A stretch of 64,000 nucleotides of DNA from Paracoccus binzhouensis. GTDB lineage: Bacteria > Pseudomonadota > Alphaproteobacteria > Rhodobacterales > Rhodobacteraceae. Location of the stretch: positions 1 through 64,000 of the forward strand of contig NZ_JAEHFP010000003.1 in NCBI RefSeq assembly GCF_016446475.1, in the 5' to 3' direction. Below the pieces are notes generated by a model. It did no database searches. It worked only from the letters and a program-made list of their open reading frames with translations, and was not told where the DNA came from. This document shows, one piece after another, positions 16,778-25,314 of this stretch (position 1 is the first letter of the stretch; each line of letters starts with the position of its first letter). Made by a program: the position numbers and the translations under genes.

Positions 16778-17610
16778 GCAGCGTTCTGGAAAAAGCCCTC
16801 GCCATCGTCGAACTTCTGGTCGATCACCCGATGGGCCTGCCGGTTACCACCATCGCGGCGGTGACGGAACAGCCGGCCAGCGGCGTGCACCGCACCCTGC
16901 AGGAACTGGCGCGGTTGGGCTATGTCCGGCAGTTGCAGGCGGGCGGCGATTACGCGCTGACCATCAAGCTGCCGGCCCTGGGCCTGGGCTTCATGGGCCG
17001 CGCCGGCATCACCGATGTCGCCCAGCCGGTGCTGGACCAGCTGGCCGCCGACAGCGGCGAGCTGATCCGCCTGTCGGTAATCGACGGCGAGCGGCTGATC
17101 TGGGTGGCGGTGGCGCAGGGCGCGACGCGCGGCTTGCGCTATGACCCGGGGCAGGAGCAGGGCGTGGTCGTGCACCTTGCCAGCTCGGCCGGCGGCAAGG
17201 CCTGGCTTGCCAGCATGAACGACGACGAGGCACTGGCGCGCGTCGGCGCGCAGGGCCTGCTGCGCCAGGCCGAGGGCATGGGACCGAACGCGCCGACCAG
17301 CATCACCCTGCTGCTGCAGCAGCTGGCAGAGGCGCGGGCGCGCGGCTATGCGACGGCGGTGGACAGCTATATCGCCGGCATGGCGGCCATGGCGGTGCCG
17401 GTGCGCTATCACGGCGACGGGCCGGTGCTGGGCTGCCTGTCCATCGCTGGTCCGGCGGTGCGCATGACGCCCGAGCGGATGGCGGAACTGGCGCCGCGCC
17501 TTCAGGCCGCGGCCGGGGAACTGGGCGCCGCCGCCGCGGGAACCAAGTATTTTCAGGCAAATGTCAGGGCGATCGACGCCGATGCCGAGGACGGGCGGAA
17601 AAGCGCATAG
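16774..17610 (+). CDS. IclR family transcriptional regulator
   Basis: A 278-residue regulator. The N-terminal winged helix is seen in LEKALAIVELLVDHPMGLPVTTIAAVTEQPASGVHRTLQELARLGYVRQ (residues 4-52), and the C-terminal IclR effector domain runs from about 80 to 255. IclR proteins control aromatic and organic acid catabolism as repressors or activators. It is translationally coupled to the preceding oxidoreductase (ATGA), so it is made with the pathway it likely controls. The palindrome at 15605-15619 is a candidate target. Confidence 0.88.
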   Translation: MSSVLEKALAIVELLVDHPMGLPVTTIAAVTEQPASGVHRTLQELARLGYVRQLQAGGDYALTIKLPALGLGFMGRAGITDVAQPVLDQLAADSGELIRLSVIDGERLIWVAVAQGATRGLRYDPGQEQGVVVHLASSAGGKAWLASMNDDEALARVGAQGLLRQAEGMGPNAPTSITLLLQQLAEARARGYATAVDSYIAGMAAMAVPVRYHGDGPVLGCLSIAGPAVRMTPERMAELAPRLQAAAGELGAAAAGTKYFQANVRAIDADAEDGRKSA

Positions 17611-17648
17611 GCTTTTTCCCGGCTCGCGCCCCTGACGGGCAGGAGAGA

Positions 17649-19382
17649 ATGGACGTTTCATCCGAACGCAGGCTGGCCTGCGATGTGCTGGTCATTGGCT
17701 CGGGGGCCTCGGGGCTGGCGGCTGCGGTCACGGCGGCGCATTTCGGCCTGCGCGTGGTCCTGGCCGAGAAGGCGCCGGTCTTCGGCGGCACCTCGGCCTG
17801 GTCCGGGGGCTGGCTGTGGATCCCACGCAATCCCCTGGCCCGCGCCGCCGGTATCGACGAGCCGCCGGAAGCGCCTCGTGAATATCTGCGCAGCGAACTC
17901 GGCAACCGCGCCAGCGACCCGCGGCTGGAGGCGTTTCTGGAAAACGGCCCCGAGATGGTGGCCTTCTTTCAGGACCATACGGCAATGCGCTGGGTGGACG
18001 GCAATGCGGTCCCGGATTTCCATGAGACGCCGGGGGCGGCGAAAGGCGGGCGTTCGGTCACCGCCATGCCCTATGACGGGCGCGAACTGGGCGACTGGAT
18101 CGGCAAGCTGCGCCCGCCGCTGGACGTGGCGAGCCTGTGGGGCATGGGCATCGCCAGCGGCGCCGACATGCGGCATTTCTTCCGCGCCAGCCGCAGCCCG
18201 TGCTCGGCGCTATACGCGGCGGGGCGGATCGCGCGGCATCTGCGCGATCTGGCGCTGCACCGGCGCGGCATGCAGCTGGTCAACGGCAATGCGCTGGTGG
18301 CGCGGCTGCTGCGCTCGGCGCTGGACAAGGGCGTGGTGCTGCTCGACAGCGCGCCGGTCTTGGCGCTGGAACGGCAGGGCGGCCGCGTCGCGGGCGCGCG
18401 GCTTTCGACGCCGCAGGGCAAATTGCTGGTCGAGGCGGCGCGCGGCGTGGTGCTGGCCACCGGCGGCTTTCCGCATGATCCGGCGCGGCTGGAGGCGTTG
18501 GCCCCGCAGGCGGGCGGCGGGGCGGGGCATTTCTCGGCCGCGCCACGGGCCAATACCGGCGACGGGCTGCGGCTGGCCGAGGCTGCGGGCGCCACGGTCG
18601 ATGGCGAGCTGGCCTCGAACGTCGCGCTGGCACCGGTTTCGCTGGTGCCGCGCCGGGACGGGACATCCGCGCATTTCCCGCATCTGGTCGAACGCGCCAA
18701 GCCCGGCATCATCGCCGTGACCCCGCAAGGCCGGCGCTTTGTCAGCGAGGCGGACAGCTATCACGATTTCATGCGGGCGCTGATCGCCGCCACGCCGCCG
18801 GGTGAGGCGCCGCATTGCTGGCTGATCGCCGATCACAGGGCGCAGCGGCGCTGGGGGCTCGGCTGGTCGAAGCCCTTTCCCTTTCCGCTGGGCCCGGCGT
18901 TGCGCAGCGGCTATCTGAAACGCGGCCGCACGCTGGAGGAGCTGGCCCGCGCCTGCGCCATTCCCGGCGTGGCGCTGGCCGAGACCGTGGCCCGCTTCAA
19001 CGCCCATGCCGAACGGGGCGAAGACCCTGATTTCCACCGCGGCGAAAGCCTCTACAACCGCGTGCAGGGCGATGCGGAGCATGGGCCGAACCCCTCGCTG
19101 GGGCCGCTGCGGCGCGGGCCGTTCTACGCGGTCAGGATCGTGCCCGGCTCGCTTGGCACCTTTGCTGGGCTCAGGACCGATGCGGCGGCGCGGGTGCTGG
19201 GCCAGGACGGCCGGCCGATCCCCGGCCTTTACGCCGTGGGCAACGACATGGCCTCGGTCATGGGCGGGCATTACCCGTCGGGCGGCATCACGCTGGGGCC
19301 CGGCATGACATTCGGCTATATCGCCGGCCGCGTTCTGGCCGGCCTGCCCGTGACCGGGCTTTCACAGGAGGAAACGCCATGA
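17649..19382 (+). CDS. FAD-dependent dehydrogenase of the fumarate reductase / 3-ketosteroid dehydrogenase type
   Basis: A 577-residue flavoprotein. The N-terminal dinucleotide motif VLVIGSGASGLAAAVTAA (residues 15-32) is followed by KAPVFGGTSAWSGGWLWIPRNP, and the C-terminal GLYAVGNDMASVMGGHYPSGGITLGPGMTFGYIAG completes the FAD site. This layout is typical of 3-ketosteroid delta-1-dehydrogenase-like enzymes that remove two hydrogens next to a carbonyl or carboxyl. No signal peptide is seen. It overlaps the NIPSNAP gene by ATGA. In this operon it may desaturate a cyclic acid, the step that would aromatise a ring, but the substrate is unknown. Confidence 0.82.
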   Translation: MDVSSERRLACDVLVIGSGASGLAAAVTAAHFGLRVVLAEKAPVFGGTSAWSGGWLWIPRNPLARAAGIDEPPEAPREYLRSELGNRASDPRLEAFLENGPEMVAFFQDHTAMRWVDGNAVPDFHETPGAAKGGRSVTAMPYDGRELGDWIGKLRPPLDVASLWGMGIASGADMRHFFRASRSPCSALYAAGRIARHLRDLALHRRGMQLVNGNALVARLLRSALDKGVVLLDSAPVLALERQGGRVAGARLSTPQGKLLVEAARGVVLATGGFPHDPARLEALAPQAGGGAGHFSAAPRANTGDGLRLAEAAGATVDGELASNVALAPVSLVPRRDGTSAHFPHLVERAKPGIIAVTPQGRRFVSEADSYHDFMRALIAATPPGEAPHCWLIADHRAQRRWGLGWSKPFPFPLGPALRSGYLKRGRTLEELARACAIPGVALAETVARFNAHAERGEDPDFHRGESLYNRVQGDAEHGPNPSLGPLRRGPFYAVRIVPGSLGTFAGLRTDAAARVLGQDGRPIPGLYAVGNDMASVMGGHYPSGGITLGPGMTFGYIAGRVLAGLPVTGLSQEETP

Positions 19383-19990
19383 GCTATTACGAACTCGCCA
19401 CCCTCGACACGGTGATCTTTGGCGCGGGCAAGGCCGCGCCGGGCATCGAGGCCTGGGCGGCGCAAGGGCAGGGCCGGCTCTGCGGTGCCTGGGGCACCGA
19501 TATCGGCACGCTGAACCGGGTCTTCGTGCTGCGCGCCTTCGACAGCCTCGCGCAGCTTTATGAGGAACGCGAGCGCGCCCTGCGCTCGGACAACCCCTTC
19601 GGCTGCGCCGATGAGCTGGTGCGGCTGTCGATGGAGAGCTATCGGGCGCTGGATTTCCTGCCGCCGGTCCAGCCCGGCAGCTTCGGCCCGGTCTACGAGT
19701 TCCGCACCTACAAGACCAAGGTGAACGGCATCCTGCCCACGATGGAGAAATGGCGCGCGGCGGTGCCGGAGCGCGAGGCCTATTCGAAGCTGACCGTCGC
19801 CATGTATGGGCTGGACGGCGAGCCGCGCCTGACCCAGATCTGGCCTTATGAAAGCCTGGCCGCGCGCAGCGAGGCGCGGGCGAAATCGGTCGCGGACGGC
19901 AAATGGCCGCCCAAGGGCGGACCGGACTGGCTGTCGCCCGACATGACCAGCCAGATCGCGCTGCCGCTTGGCTTCTCTCCGCTGCAGTGA
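19379..19990 (+). CDS. NIPSNAP family protein
   Basis: A 203-residue protein with two ferredoxin-like NIPSNAP units: residues about 3-95 (YYELATLDTVIFGAG) and about 100-200 (VYEFRTYKTKVNGILPTMEKWRAAVPER, ending in TQIWPYESLAAR). NIPSNAP proteins often accompany catabolic enzymes in proteobacteria, but their biochemical function is not settled. It is coupled to the FAD dehydrogenase by ATGA overlap and lies eight bases before the TIM-barrel gene, so all are one operon. Confidence 0.8.
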   Translation: MSYYELATLDTVIFGAGKAAPGIEAWAAQGQGRLCGAWGTDIGTLNRVFVLRAFDSLAQLYEERERALRSDNPFGCADELVRLSMESYRALDFLPPVQPGSFGPVYEFRTYKTKVNGILPTMEKWRAAVPEREAYSKLTVAMYGLDGEPRLTQIWPYESLAARSEARAKSVADGKWPPKGGPDWLSPDMTSQIALPLGFSPLQ

Positions 19991-19997
19991 GGCTGTG

Positions 19998-20819
19998 ATG
20001 ACGCATCCGCTTTCGCTGGCCTTCCTGACCACATTCGAGGTCGGCCCCGCCGAGGCTGTCCGCATCGCCGCCGCCACCGGCTATCAGATGGTCGGGCTGC
20101 GCATCCTGCCCGCCGCGCCGGGGGCCGAGCCGGATTATCCCTTGCTGACCGACGACCGGCTGCTGGCCGAGGTGCGCGCGGCGCTGGACGATACCGGCAT
20201 CCGGGTCGGCGATGTCGAGATCATCCGGCTGAAGCCGGAAAACGACTGGGATCTGTTCGCCCGGTTCTGCGCCCGCTGCGAGGCGCTGGCGGCGCGCCAC
20301 GTCCTTGTCGCCGGCGACGATCCGGACCTTGGCCGGCTGACCGACAGCTTTGCGCGTTTCTGCGATCTGGCCGCGCCGCACGGGCTGACGGCGGACCTGG
20401 AATTCATGCCCTGGACCGCCGTGCCCGACCTGACCGCGGCGCTGCGCATCGTCGAGGCGGCCGGCCGGCCGAATGGCGGCGTGCTGGTCGATGCGCTGCA
20501 TTACGACCGCTCGGCCACCACGCTGGCGCAGATCGCGGCGCTGCCGCGGCAAAGGGTGAACTATGTGCAGTTCTGCGACGGCGCCGTGCCCTATGACCCC
20601 AGCGACGAGGGCCTGATCCGGGTGGCGCGGGGCGAGCGGCTGTTTCCGGGGTTGGGCGGCATCGACCTGATCGGCCTGGCCCGGGCGATCCCCGACGGCG
20701 TTACCGTCAGCGTCGAGGTGCCGCATCGCGCCCTGGCCGGCAAGATCGACGCGCCTGGTCGCGCCGCCATGGCCCATGCCGCGACCATGGCGATCCTGCG
20801 CGCGGCGGGCCGGGCCTGA
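19998..20819 (+). CDS. TIM-barrel protein of the sugar phosphate isomerase/epimerase family, 3-dehydroshikimate dehydratase-like
   Basis: A 273-residue AP-endonuclease-2-type TIM barrel. Likely metal ligands are Glu135 (DLEFMPW), Asp165 (VLVDALHYD), Gln191 (VNYVQFCDG) and Glu240 (SVEVPH). The VQ-x2-D form, with Gln instead of His, resembles QuiC-type dehydroshikimate dehydratases (recalled family feature), and ERLFPGLGGIDL also fits. If correct it would convert 3-dehydroshikimate, or an analogue, to protocatechuate, the substrate of the pca operon 11 kb away. Other isomerase or epimerase roles remain possible. Start at the ATG at 19998; the frame is open 30 bases upstream. Confidence 0.75.
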   Translation: MTHPLSLAFLTTFEVGPAEAVRIAAATGYQMVGLRILPAAPGAEPDYPLLTDDRLLAEVRAALDDTGIRVGDVEIIRLKPENDWDLFARFCARCEALAARHVLVAGDDPDLGRLTDSFARFCDLAAPHGLTADLEFMPWTAVPDLTAALRIVEAAGRPNGGVLVDALHYDRSATTLAQIAALPRQRVNYVQFCDGAVPYDPSDEGLIRVARGERLFPGLGGIDLIGLARAIPDGVTVSVEVPHRALAGKIDAPGRAAMAHAATMAILRAAGRA

Positions 20820-20880
20820 ACCGCATCGGCAGGGCGAATTTCCGCAAGAAATCCGCCCCGTTCCCAGCTAGGATCGGCGC

Positions 20881-21807
20881 ATGAAGGAACTGACTCTCCG
20901 CCAGGTCGAGGTGATCCGCGCCGTGATGATGGCCGGCACGATCCAGGGCGCGGCCAAGCTGCTGAACGTCTCGGCCCCCGGCATTTCCCGGCTGGTCAAG
21001 CATACCGAGGAATCGCTGGACATCCGGCTGTTCGAGCGCAAGGCCGGGCTGTTCGTGCCCTCGACCGAGGCGGCGGCGATCTTCGAGATGGTGCATCAGG
21101 TCCATCGCCAGATGGAGAACCTGAACACTGCCGTGGCATCATTGCGCAAGGGCGAGGACGTGCGGCTGTCCTTCGCCTCGGCGCCCTCGATCGCGCAGTT
21201 CATCGCCGCCCGCGCGATCCGCGGCATCCGCACCCGCTTTCCCGACCTGTTCATCGACCTGAACATCCTGAAGATCGAGGAGACTTCGGACTATCTGCTG
21301 CTGGAGCGCGGCGAATTCGTGCTGATGAGCTCGGCCATCGACAATTCGGCGCTGTCCAGTGCGCCGCTGGCGCATGGCCGGCTGGTCGCCATCGTTCCCG
21401 AGGGGCACCGGCTGGCCAGGCAGCGGGCAATCTCGGTCCACGACCTGGCGCGCGAGCCCTTCGTCGGCGTCGATCCGGCCGATCCCTATGGCGAGATCCT
21501 GGCCCAGCCGTTCCGAGAGGCGGGGATCGAGCCGCGCTATTCCATGCGCGGCCGTTTCGCGCAGACCGTGGTCAGCCTGGTGCGGCACGGGCTTGGCGTG
21601 GCGGTGATCGACGAATTCTCGGTGGCCGAAGTCTATATGCCCGGCGTGGTGCGCCGGCCCTTGGCGGAGCCGGGCGGCATCACCGCCTGGGTGGTGACCA
21701 AGAAGGACCGGCAGCTGTCCAGCTTTGCCGAATATGCCATCGGCCGGTTTCGACGCGAACTTGCCGCCGCCGTGGCGCGGGAAAGCTGGGACGCGGCGCC
21801 GGACTGA
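20881..21807 (+). CDS. LysR family transcriptional regulator
   Basis: A 308-residue LysR protein. The winged helix-turn-helix is seen in LTLRQVEVIRAVMMAGTIQGAAKLLNVSAPGISRLVKHTEESL (residues 4-46), and an effector-binding domain runs from about 90 to 295. It follows the TIM-barrel gene by 61 bases on the same strand and ends at a bidirectional hairpin. It may respond to the pathway intermediate or control the nearby tct operon. The sequence resembles LysR proteins next to organic-acid and opine catabolic genes; no specific ligand can be inferred. Confidence 0.85.
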   Translation: MKELTLRQVEVIRAVMMAGTIQGAAKLLNVSAPGISRLVKHTEESLDIRLFERKAGLFVPSTEAAAIFEMVHQVHRQMENLNTAVASLRKGEDVRLSFASAPSIAQFIAARAIRGIRTRFPDLFIDLNILKIEETSDYLLLERGEFVLMSSAIDNSALSSAPLAHGRLVAIVPEGHRLARQRAISVHDLAREPFVGVDPADPYGEILAQPFREAGIEPRYSMRGRFAQTVVSLVRHGLGVAVIDEFSVAEVYMPGVVRRPLAEPGGITAWVVTKKDRQLSSFAEYAIGRFRRELAAAVARESWDAAPD

Positions 21808-21827
21808 CCGGCCTCGGCGCATACGGA

Positions 21828-21849
21828 AATGCTGCCCGAAGGCGGCATT
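21828..21849. terminator. Bidirectional terminator-like hairpin
   Basis: AATGCTGCC (21828-21836) pairs with GGCGGCATT (21841-21849) as nine pairs with one G-U, closed by a CGAA tetraloop. It lies between the convergent LysR gene and the small DUF1127-like gene and could serve both strands. No long U tract follows on either strand. Confidence 0.5.
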
Positions 21850-21893
21850 GGAACGCGACGGCGCAAGGGCCAGCCGCGATCACAGCGGGGCGA

Positions 21894-22046
21894 TCACAGA
21901 TGGATGCTGCGGAAGGCCGATTGCGAGATGCCCAGTTTCTTCAGGTCGCGGACATCCGGGGTGCGGTGCATGTCCACCGCGGCGGCGACATGGACGGCGG
22001 CGCGGAAGGTGCCGAAGAACGAGCGAAGGGACTGAAGGGCAGTCAT
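21894..22046 (-). CDS. Small DUF1127-like protein (50 residues)
   Basis: A 50-residue protein starting MTALQSLRSFFGTFRAAVHV and ending DVRDLKKLGISQSAFRSIHL. The C-terminal D-L-x-x-L-G-I-x-x-x-x-F pattern is that of DUF1127 (YjiS-like) proteins. In other alphaproteobacteria arginine-rich members of this group act in RNA-related and phosphate responses; this short copy is less basic. The start at 22046 follows ACAGG about nine bases upstream, and the longer open frame to 22136 is not needed. It stands alone between the LysR gene and tctA. Function unknown. Confidence 0.65.
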   Translation of the reverse strand: MTALQSLRSFFGTFRAAVHVAAAVDMHRTPDVRDLKKLGISQSAFRSIHL

Positions 22047-22177
22047 TTGATTTGCCTGTCTGGTCAATGTTTCAACGACAGACAGATGGGCCCGCTGGTG
22101 CGCTTCTGCAACGCAGCATTTGGTCAAGGCCGCCATGACCCTAGATCATGGCGGCCCGGTTCCGGTCCGGCCGGGGC

Positions 22178-23695
22178 TCAGTCCTCGTCCCCGGCCAGCT
22201 GCGCCAGCACCTGGCCCTTGCCGCGCGCCCGCAGGATCAGCGGCACGATCAGCGCCAGCGCAGCCAGGCCCAGCAGCGTGGCGGCGATGGGCGAGTGCAG
22301 CAGATAGCCCCAGTCGCCCTGGCTGATCGACAGCGCCCGGCGCAGCTGCTGCTCGGCCATCGGGCCCAGGATCAGGCCGACGACGATGGGCGCGATGGGA
22401 TAGCCGAACAGCCGCATCACATAGCCCAGCACGCCGAAGCCGAGCAGCATCCCCAGCTCGAAGGTCGAGGGGTTGGCGCCGATGGTGCCCAGCGTGGCGA
22501 AAAGCAGGATCCCCGCATAGAGCCAGGGCTTGGGAATGGTCAGCAGCCTGACCCACAGCCCGATCAGCGGCAGGTTCAGCACCAGCAGCATGGCATTGGC
22601 GATCAGCAGGCTGGCGATCAGCCCCCAGACCAGCGTCGGGTTGGTGGCAAAGAGCAACGGTCCCGGTTGCAGCCCGAATTGCTGGAAGCCCGCCAGCATG
22701 ATCGCCGCGGTGGCCGAGGTCGGCAGGCCCAGCGTCAGGAGCGGCACCAGCGTTCCGGCGGCGCTGGCGTTGTTGGCGGCCTCGGGGCCGGCGACGCCCT
22801 CGATGGCTCCATTGCCGAATTCCTCGGGGTACTTCGTCAGCTTCTTTTCGGTCGCATAGGACAGGAAGGTGCCGATCTCGGCCCCGCCCGCCGGCATGGC
22901 GCCGATGGGAAAGCCGATGACGGTGCCGCGCAGCCAGGGTTTCCACGAGCGCGCCCAGTCCTGGCGGTTCATCCAGACCGAGCCCTTGACGGCGGTCACC
23001 TCGTCATCGACCTGCACGCGCTGGCCGGCGATGAACAGCGCCTCGCCCAGGGCGAACATGGCGACGGCCATGGTGGTGACCTCGATCCCGTCCAGCAGTT
23101 CCGGCACGCCGAAGGACAGCCGTGCCTGGCCGGTCAGCTGGTCGATGCCGACGCAGGCCAGCGCCAGGCCCAGGAACAGCGAGGTGAGCCCGCGCAGCGC
23201 CGAATCGCCGAAGGCGGCCGAGACGGTGACGAAGGCGAGCACCATCAGCGCGAAATATTCCCGCGGGCCGAAGACCAGCGCCAGCTTGACGATGGTCGGC
23301 GCCAGGAAGGCCAGAAGCAGCGTTGCCACCAGCCCGGCGATGAAGCTGCCGATGGCGGCGGTGGCCAACGCGGGGCCGCCCCGGCCCTTGCGGGCCATCT
23401 TGTTGCCTTCCAGCGCGGTGATGATCGAGGCGCTTTCGCCCGGCGTGTTCAGCAGGATCGAGGTGGTCGAGCCGCCATACATGCCGCCGTAATAGATGCC
23501 GGCGAACATGATGAGCGAGCCGGCCGGGTCCAGCCGGTAGGTGACGGGCAGAAGCAGCGCCACGGTCAGCGCCGGGCCGATGCCGGGCAGAACGCCCACG
23601 GCGGTGCCCAGCGTCACGCCGATCAGCGCGTAAAGCAGCAGCATCGGGTCGGCCGCGGTGGCCAGACCCTGCAGCAGGAAGTCTAAGGCGCCCAT
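22178..23695 (-). CDS. tctA: Tripartite tricarboxylate transporter large permease TctA
   Basis: A 505-residue inner-membrane protein with about 11-12 hydrophobic segments. The family signature is clear: [24 protein letters not shown] near the N-terminus and [23 protein letters not shown] near residue 90. A second, inverted copy of the pattern is at [25 protein letters not shown]. TctA is the main translocator of TTT carriers, which import carboxylates using an extracytoplasmic binding protein and a sodium or proton gradient. It is the last gene of tctC-B-A, three bases after tctB. Confidence 0.92.
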   Translation of the reverse strand: MGALDFLLQGLATAADPMLLLYALIGVTLGTAVGVLPGIGPALTVALLLPVTYRLDPAGSLIMFAGIYYGGMYGGSTTSILLNTPGESASIITALEGNKMARKGRGGPALATAAIGSFIAGLVATLLLAFLAPTIVKLALVFGPREYFALMVLAFVTVSAAFGDSALRGLTSLFLGLALACVGIDQLTGQARLSFGVPELLDGIEVTTMAVAMFALGEALFIAGQRVQVDDEVTAVKGSVWMNRQDWARSWKPWLRGTVIGFPIGAMPAGGAEIGTFLSYATEKKLTKYPEEFGNGAIEGVAGPEAANNASAAGTLVPLLTLGLPTSATAAIMLAGFQQFGLQPGPLLFATNPTLVWGLIASLLIANAMLLVLNLPLIGLWVRLLTIPKPWLYAGILLFATLGTIGANPSTFELGMLLGFGVLGYVMRLFGYPIAPIVVGLILGPMAEQQLRRALSISQGDWGYLLHSPIAATLLGLAALALIVPLILRARGKGQVLAQLAGDED

Positions 23696-23698
23696 GGC

Positions 23699-24193
23699 TC
23701 AGCCCCCCGGGAAGAACAGCTGCTCCAGCGGCCCGGCGGGCAGGTGCAGCATCAGCAGTTGCGAGAAGATCGTCCAGACCACGAAGGCGAAGACGATGCC
23801 GATGGGAATGGTCATGGCCAGGTTGCGCTTGCCGAAGGCCCGGGCGGTAAAGGCGAACAGGATGCCGGTGGCGATCGAGAAGCCGGCCGTGTGCAGCAGC
23901 ATCAGCTGCACGGCCAGTCCGGCGACGATCCACAGCACCGGCGCCGGGTTCTGCGCCGGGCGTTCGGGGAAATCGCCGCGCAGCCCCTCGACGGCGGTCC
24001 AGGCGGCCAGGCCGATCAGGCCCCAGGCCACGACGCGCGGCACGCTGGCGGGGCCGACGCCGGAATAGCCGCCCAGGTCGGCCAGGCGCGCGCTGTCCCA
24101 CAGCATCACGCCGCCGATCACCGCCAGGCCGGCGGCGACGATCAGCGCCGCCGTATCCCGGCGGCGCGGCGGTTCATGGCGCTGGACGCTCAT
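23699..24193 (-). CDS. tctB: Tripartite tricarboxylate transporter small permease TctB
   Basis: A 164-residue membrane protein with four hydrophobic segments (about residues 14-32, 46-62, 86-108 and 118-145), the topology of TctB. The motif GYSGVGPASVPRVVAWGLIGLA fits the family. It forms the membrane complex with TctA. The start overlaps the tctC stop (ATGA), and the end is three bases from tctA. Confidence 0.88.
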   Translation of the reverse strand: MSVQRHEPPRRRDTAALIVAAGLAVIGGVMLWDSARLADLGGYSGVGPASVPRVVAWGLIGLAAWTAVEGLRGDFPERPAQNPAPVLWIVAGLAVQLMLLHTAGFSIATGILFAFTARAFGKRNLAMTIPIGIVFAFVVWTIFSQLLMLHLPAGPLEQLFFPGG

Positions 24194-25131
24194 TTCACCA
24201 GACCGATGTCCTTGAGGATGGCGGCGGTCGATTCGATGTCCTTGTCAAGCTGGGCCTCGAATTCGGGACCGGCCAGCCAGGTGTCCATCCAGCCCTTGTC
24301 GGCCAGTTGCTTCTGCCAGTTTTCCGACTTGGCCATCTTCTCGATATCGGCGGTGACCTTGGCCTTCTGCTCGTCCGAGAGGCCGGGGGCGGCGGCGACC
24401 ATGCGCCAGTTCTCGACCGCGACGTCCAGCCCGGCCTCTTTCAGGGTGGGGGCATCGACGCCCTCAAGCCGCTCGGGCGAGCTGACCGCCAGCAGGCGCA
24501 GGGTGCCGGCCTGGATCTGGGCCTCGAATTCGCCCAGGGACGAGATGCCCGCCGTCACCTGGTTGCCCAGGATCGCCGCCAGCGCCTCGCCGCCGCCGGA
24601 ATAGGCGATGTAGTTGATCTTGGTCGGATCGACACCCGCCGCCTTGGCGATCAGGCCCACGGCGATATGGTCGGTGCCGCCGGCCGAGCCGCCGGCCCAG
24701 CTGACCGCGCCGGGATCGGCCTTCAGCTTCTCGATCAGCCCGGCCATGTCCTGGATGGGCGAGGCGGCGGGCACCACGATCGCCTCGTATTCGCCGGTCA
24801 GCCGGGCGATGGGGGTCACGTCCTTCAGCGAGACGGGCGAGTTGTTGGTCAGGATGGCGCCGACCATCACATAGCCGCCGACGATCAGCGCATCCGGGTT
24901 GCCCTTGTTCTGGCTGGCGAATTGCGCCAGGCCGATGGTGCCGCCGGCGCCGGGCACGTTCTGGACCTGCACCGATGGCGAGATGCCTTCCTCTTGCAGC
25001 ACGGTCTGCATGGTGCGCGCGGTCTGGTCCCAGCCGCCGCCGGGATTGGCCGGCGCGATGATGGTGTAATCGGCCATGGCCGGCAGCGCCATGGCGCCGG
25101 CGAAGAGGCTGACGAGAACGAGATGCTTCAT
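24190..25131 (-). CDS. tctC: Tripartite tricarboxylate transporter substrate-binding protein TctC (BUG family)
   Basis: A 313-residue periplasmic binding protein. A signal peptide covers residues 1-19 ([20 protein letters not shown]). The family motifs [18 protein letters not shown] and [14 protein letters not shown] (ligand loop) are present. I placed the start at the ATG at 25131 because the upstream open frame (to 25266) lacks a signal peptide and is basic. The ligand is probably a carboxylate. The TctD/TctE-like pair encoded nearby probably controls this operon, as in other tct loci. Confidence 0.9.
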   Translation of the reverse strand: MKHLVLVSLFAGAMALPAMADYTIIAPANPGGGWDQTARTMQTVLQEEGISPSVQVQNVPGAGGTIGLAQFASQNKGNPDALIVGGYVMVGAILTNNSPVSLKDVTPIARLTGEYEAIVVPAASPIQDMAGLIEKLKADPGAVSWAGGSAGGTDHIAVGLIAKAAGVDPTKINYIAYSGGGEALAAILGNQVTAGISSLGEFEAQIQAGTLRLLAVSSPERLEGVDAPTLKEAGLDVAVENWRMVAAAPGLSDEQKAKVTADIEKMAKSENWQKQLADKGWMDTWLAGPEFEAQLDKDIESTAAILKDIGLVK

Positions 25132-25273
25132 GGTTTTCCTCCGCATCGACCGGGCGCGTCGGCGCCGGTCCCGTTTCTGTTTTTTCTGGCTGCGGCCTGC
25201 ATCTCTCCCGGAATGCGGGCGCTCCTCCGTGAGTCCGGAAACCGGACCCTGCGCCCTTTTCAGCACAGAAACC

Positions 25274-25289
25274 TGTCACGGACCTGACA
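25274..25289. promoter_or_regulatory. Palindrome upstream of tctC
   Basis: TGTCA (25274-25278) and TGACA (25285-25289) form an inverted repeat with a six-base spacer, about 145 bases upstream of the tctC start and 26 bases beyond the end of the orphan binding-protein gene. It could be the target of the TctD-like regulator. Read as a direct repeat (CTGTCAC-GGAC-CTGACAT) it also resembles a PHO box, so its identity is open. Confidence 0.35.
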
Positions 25290-25314
25290 TGTCGCGAAAA
25301 AGCCGCGAAAAAAT

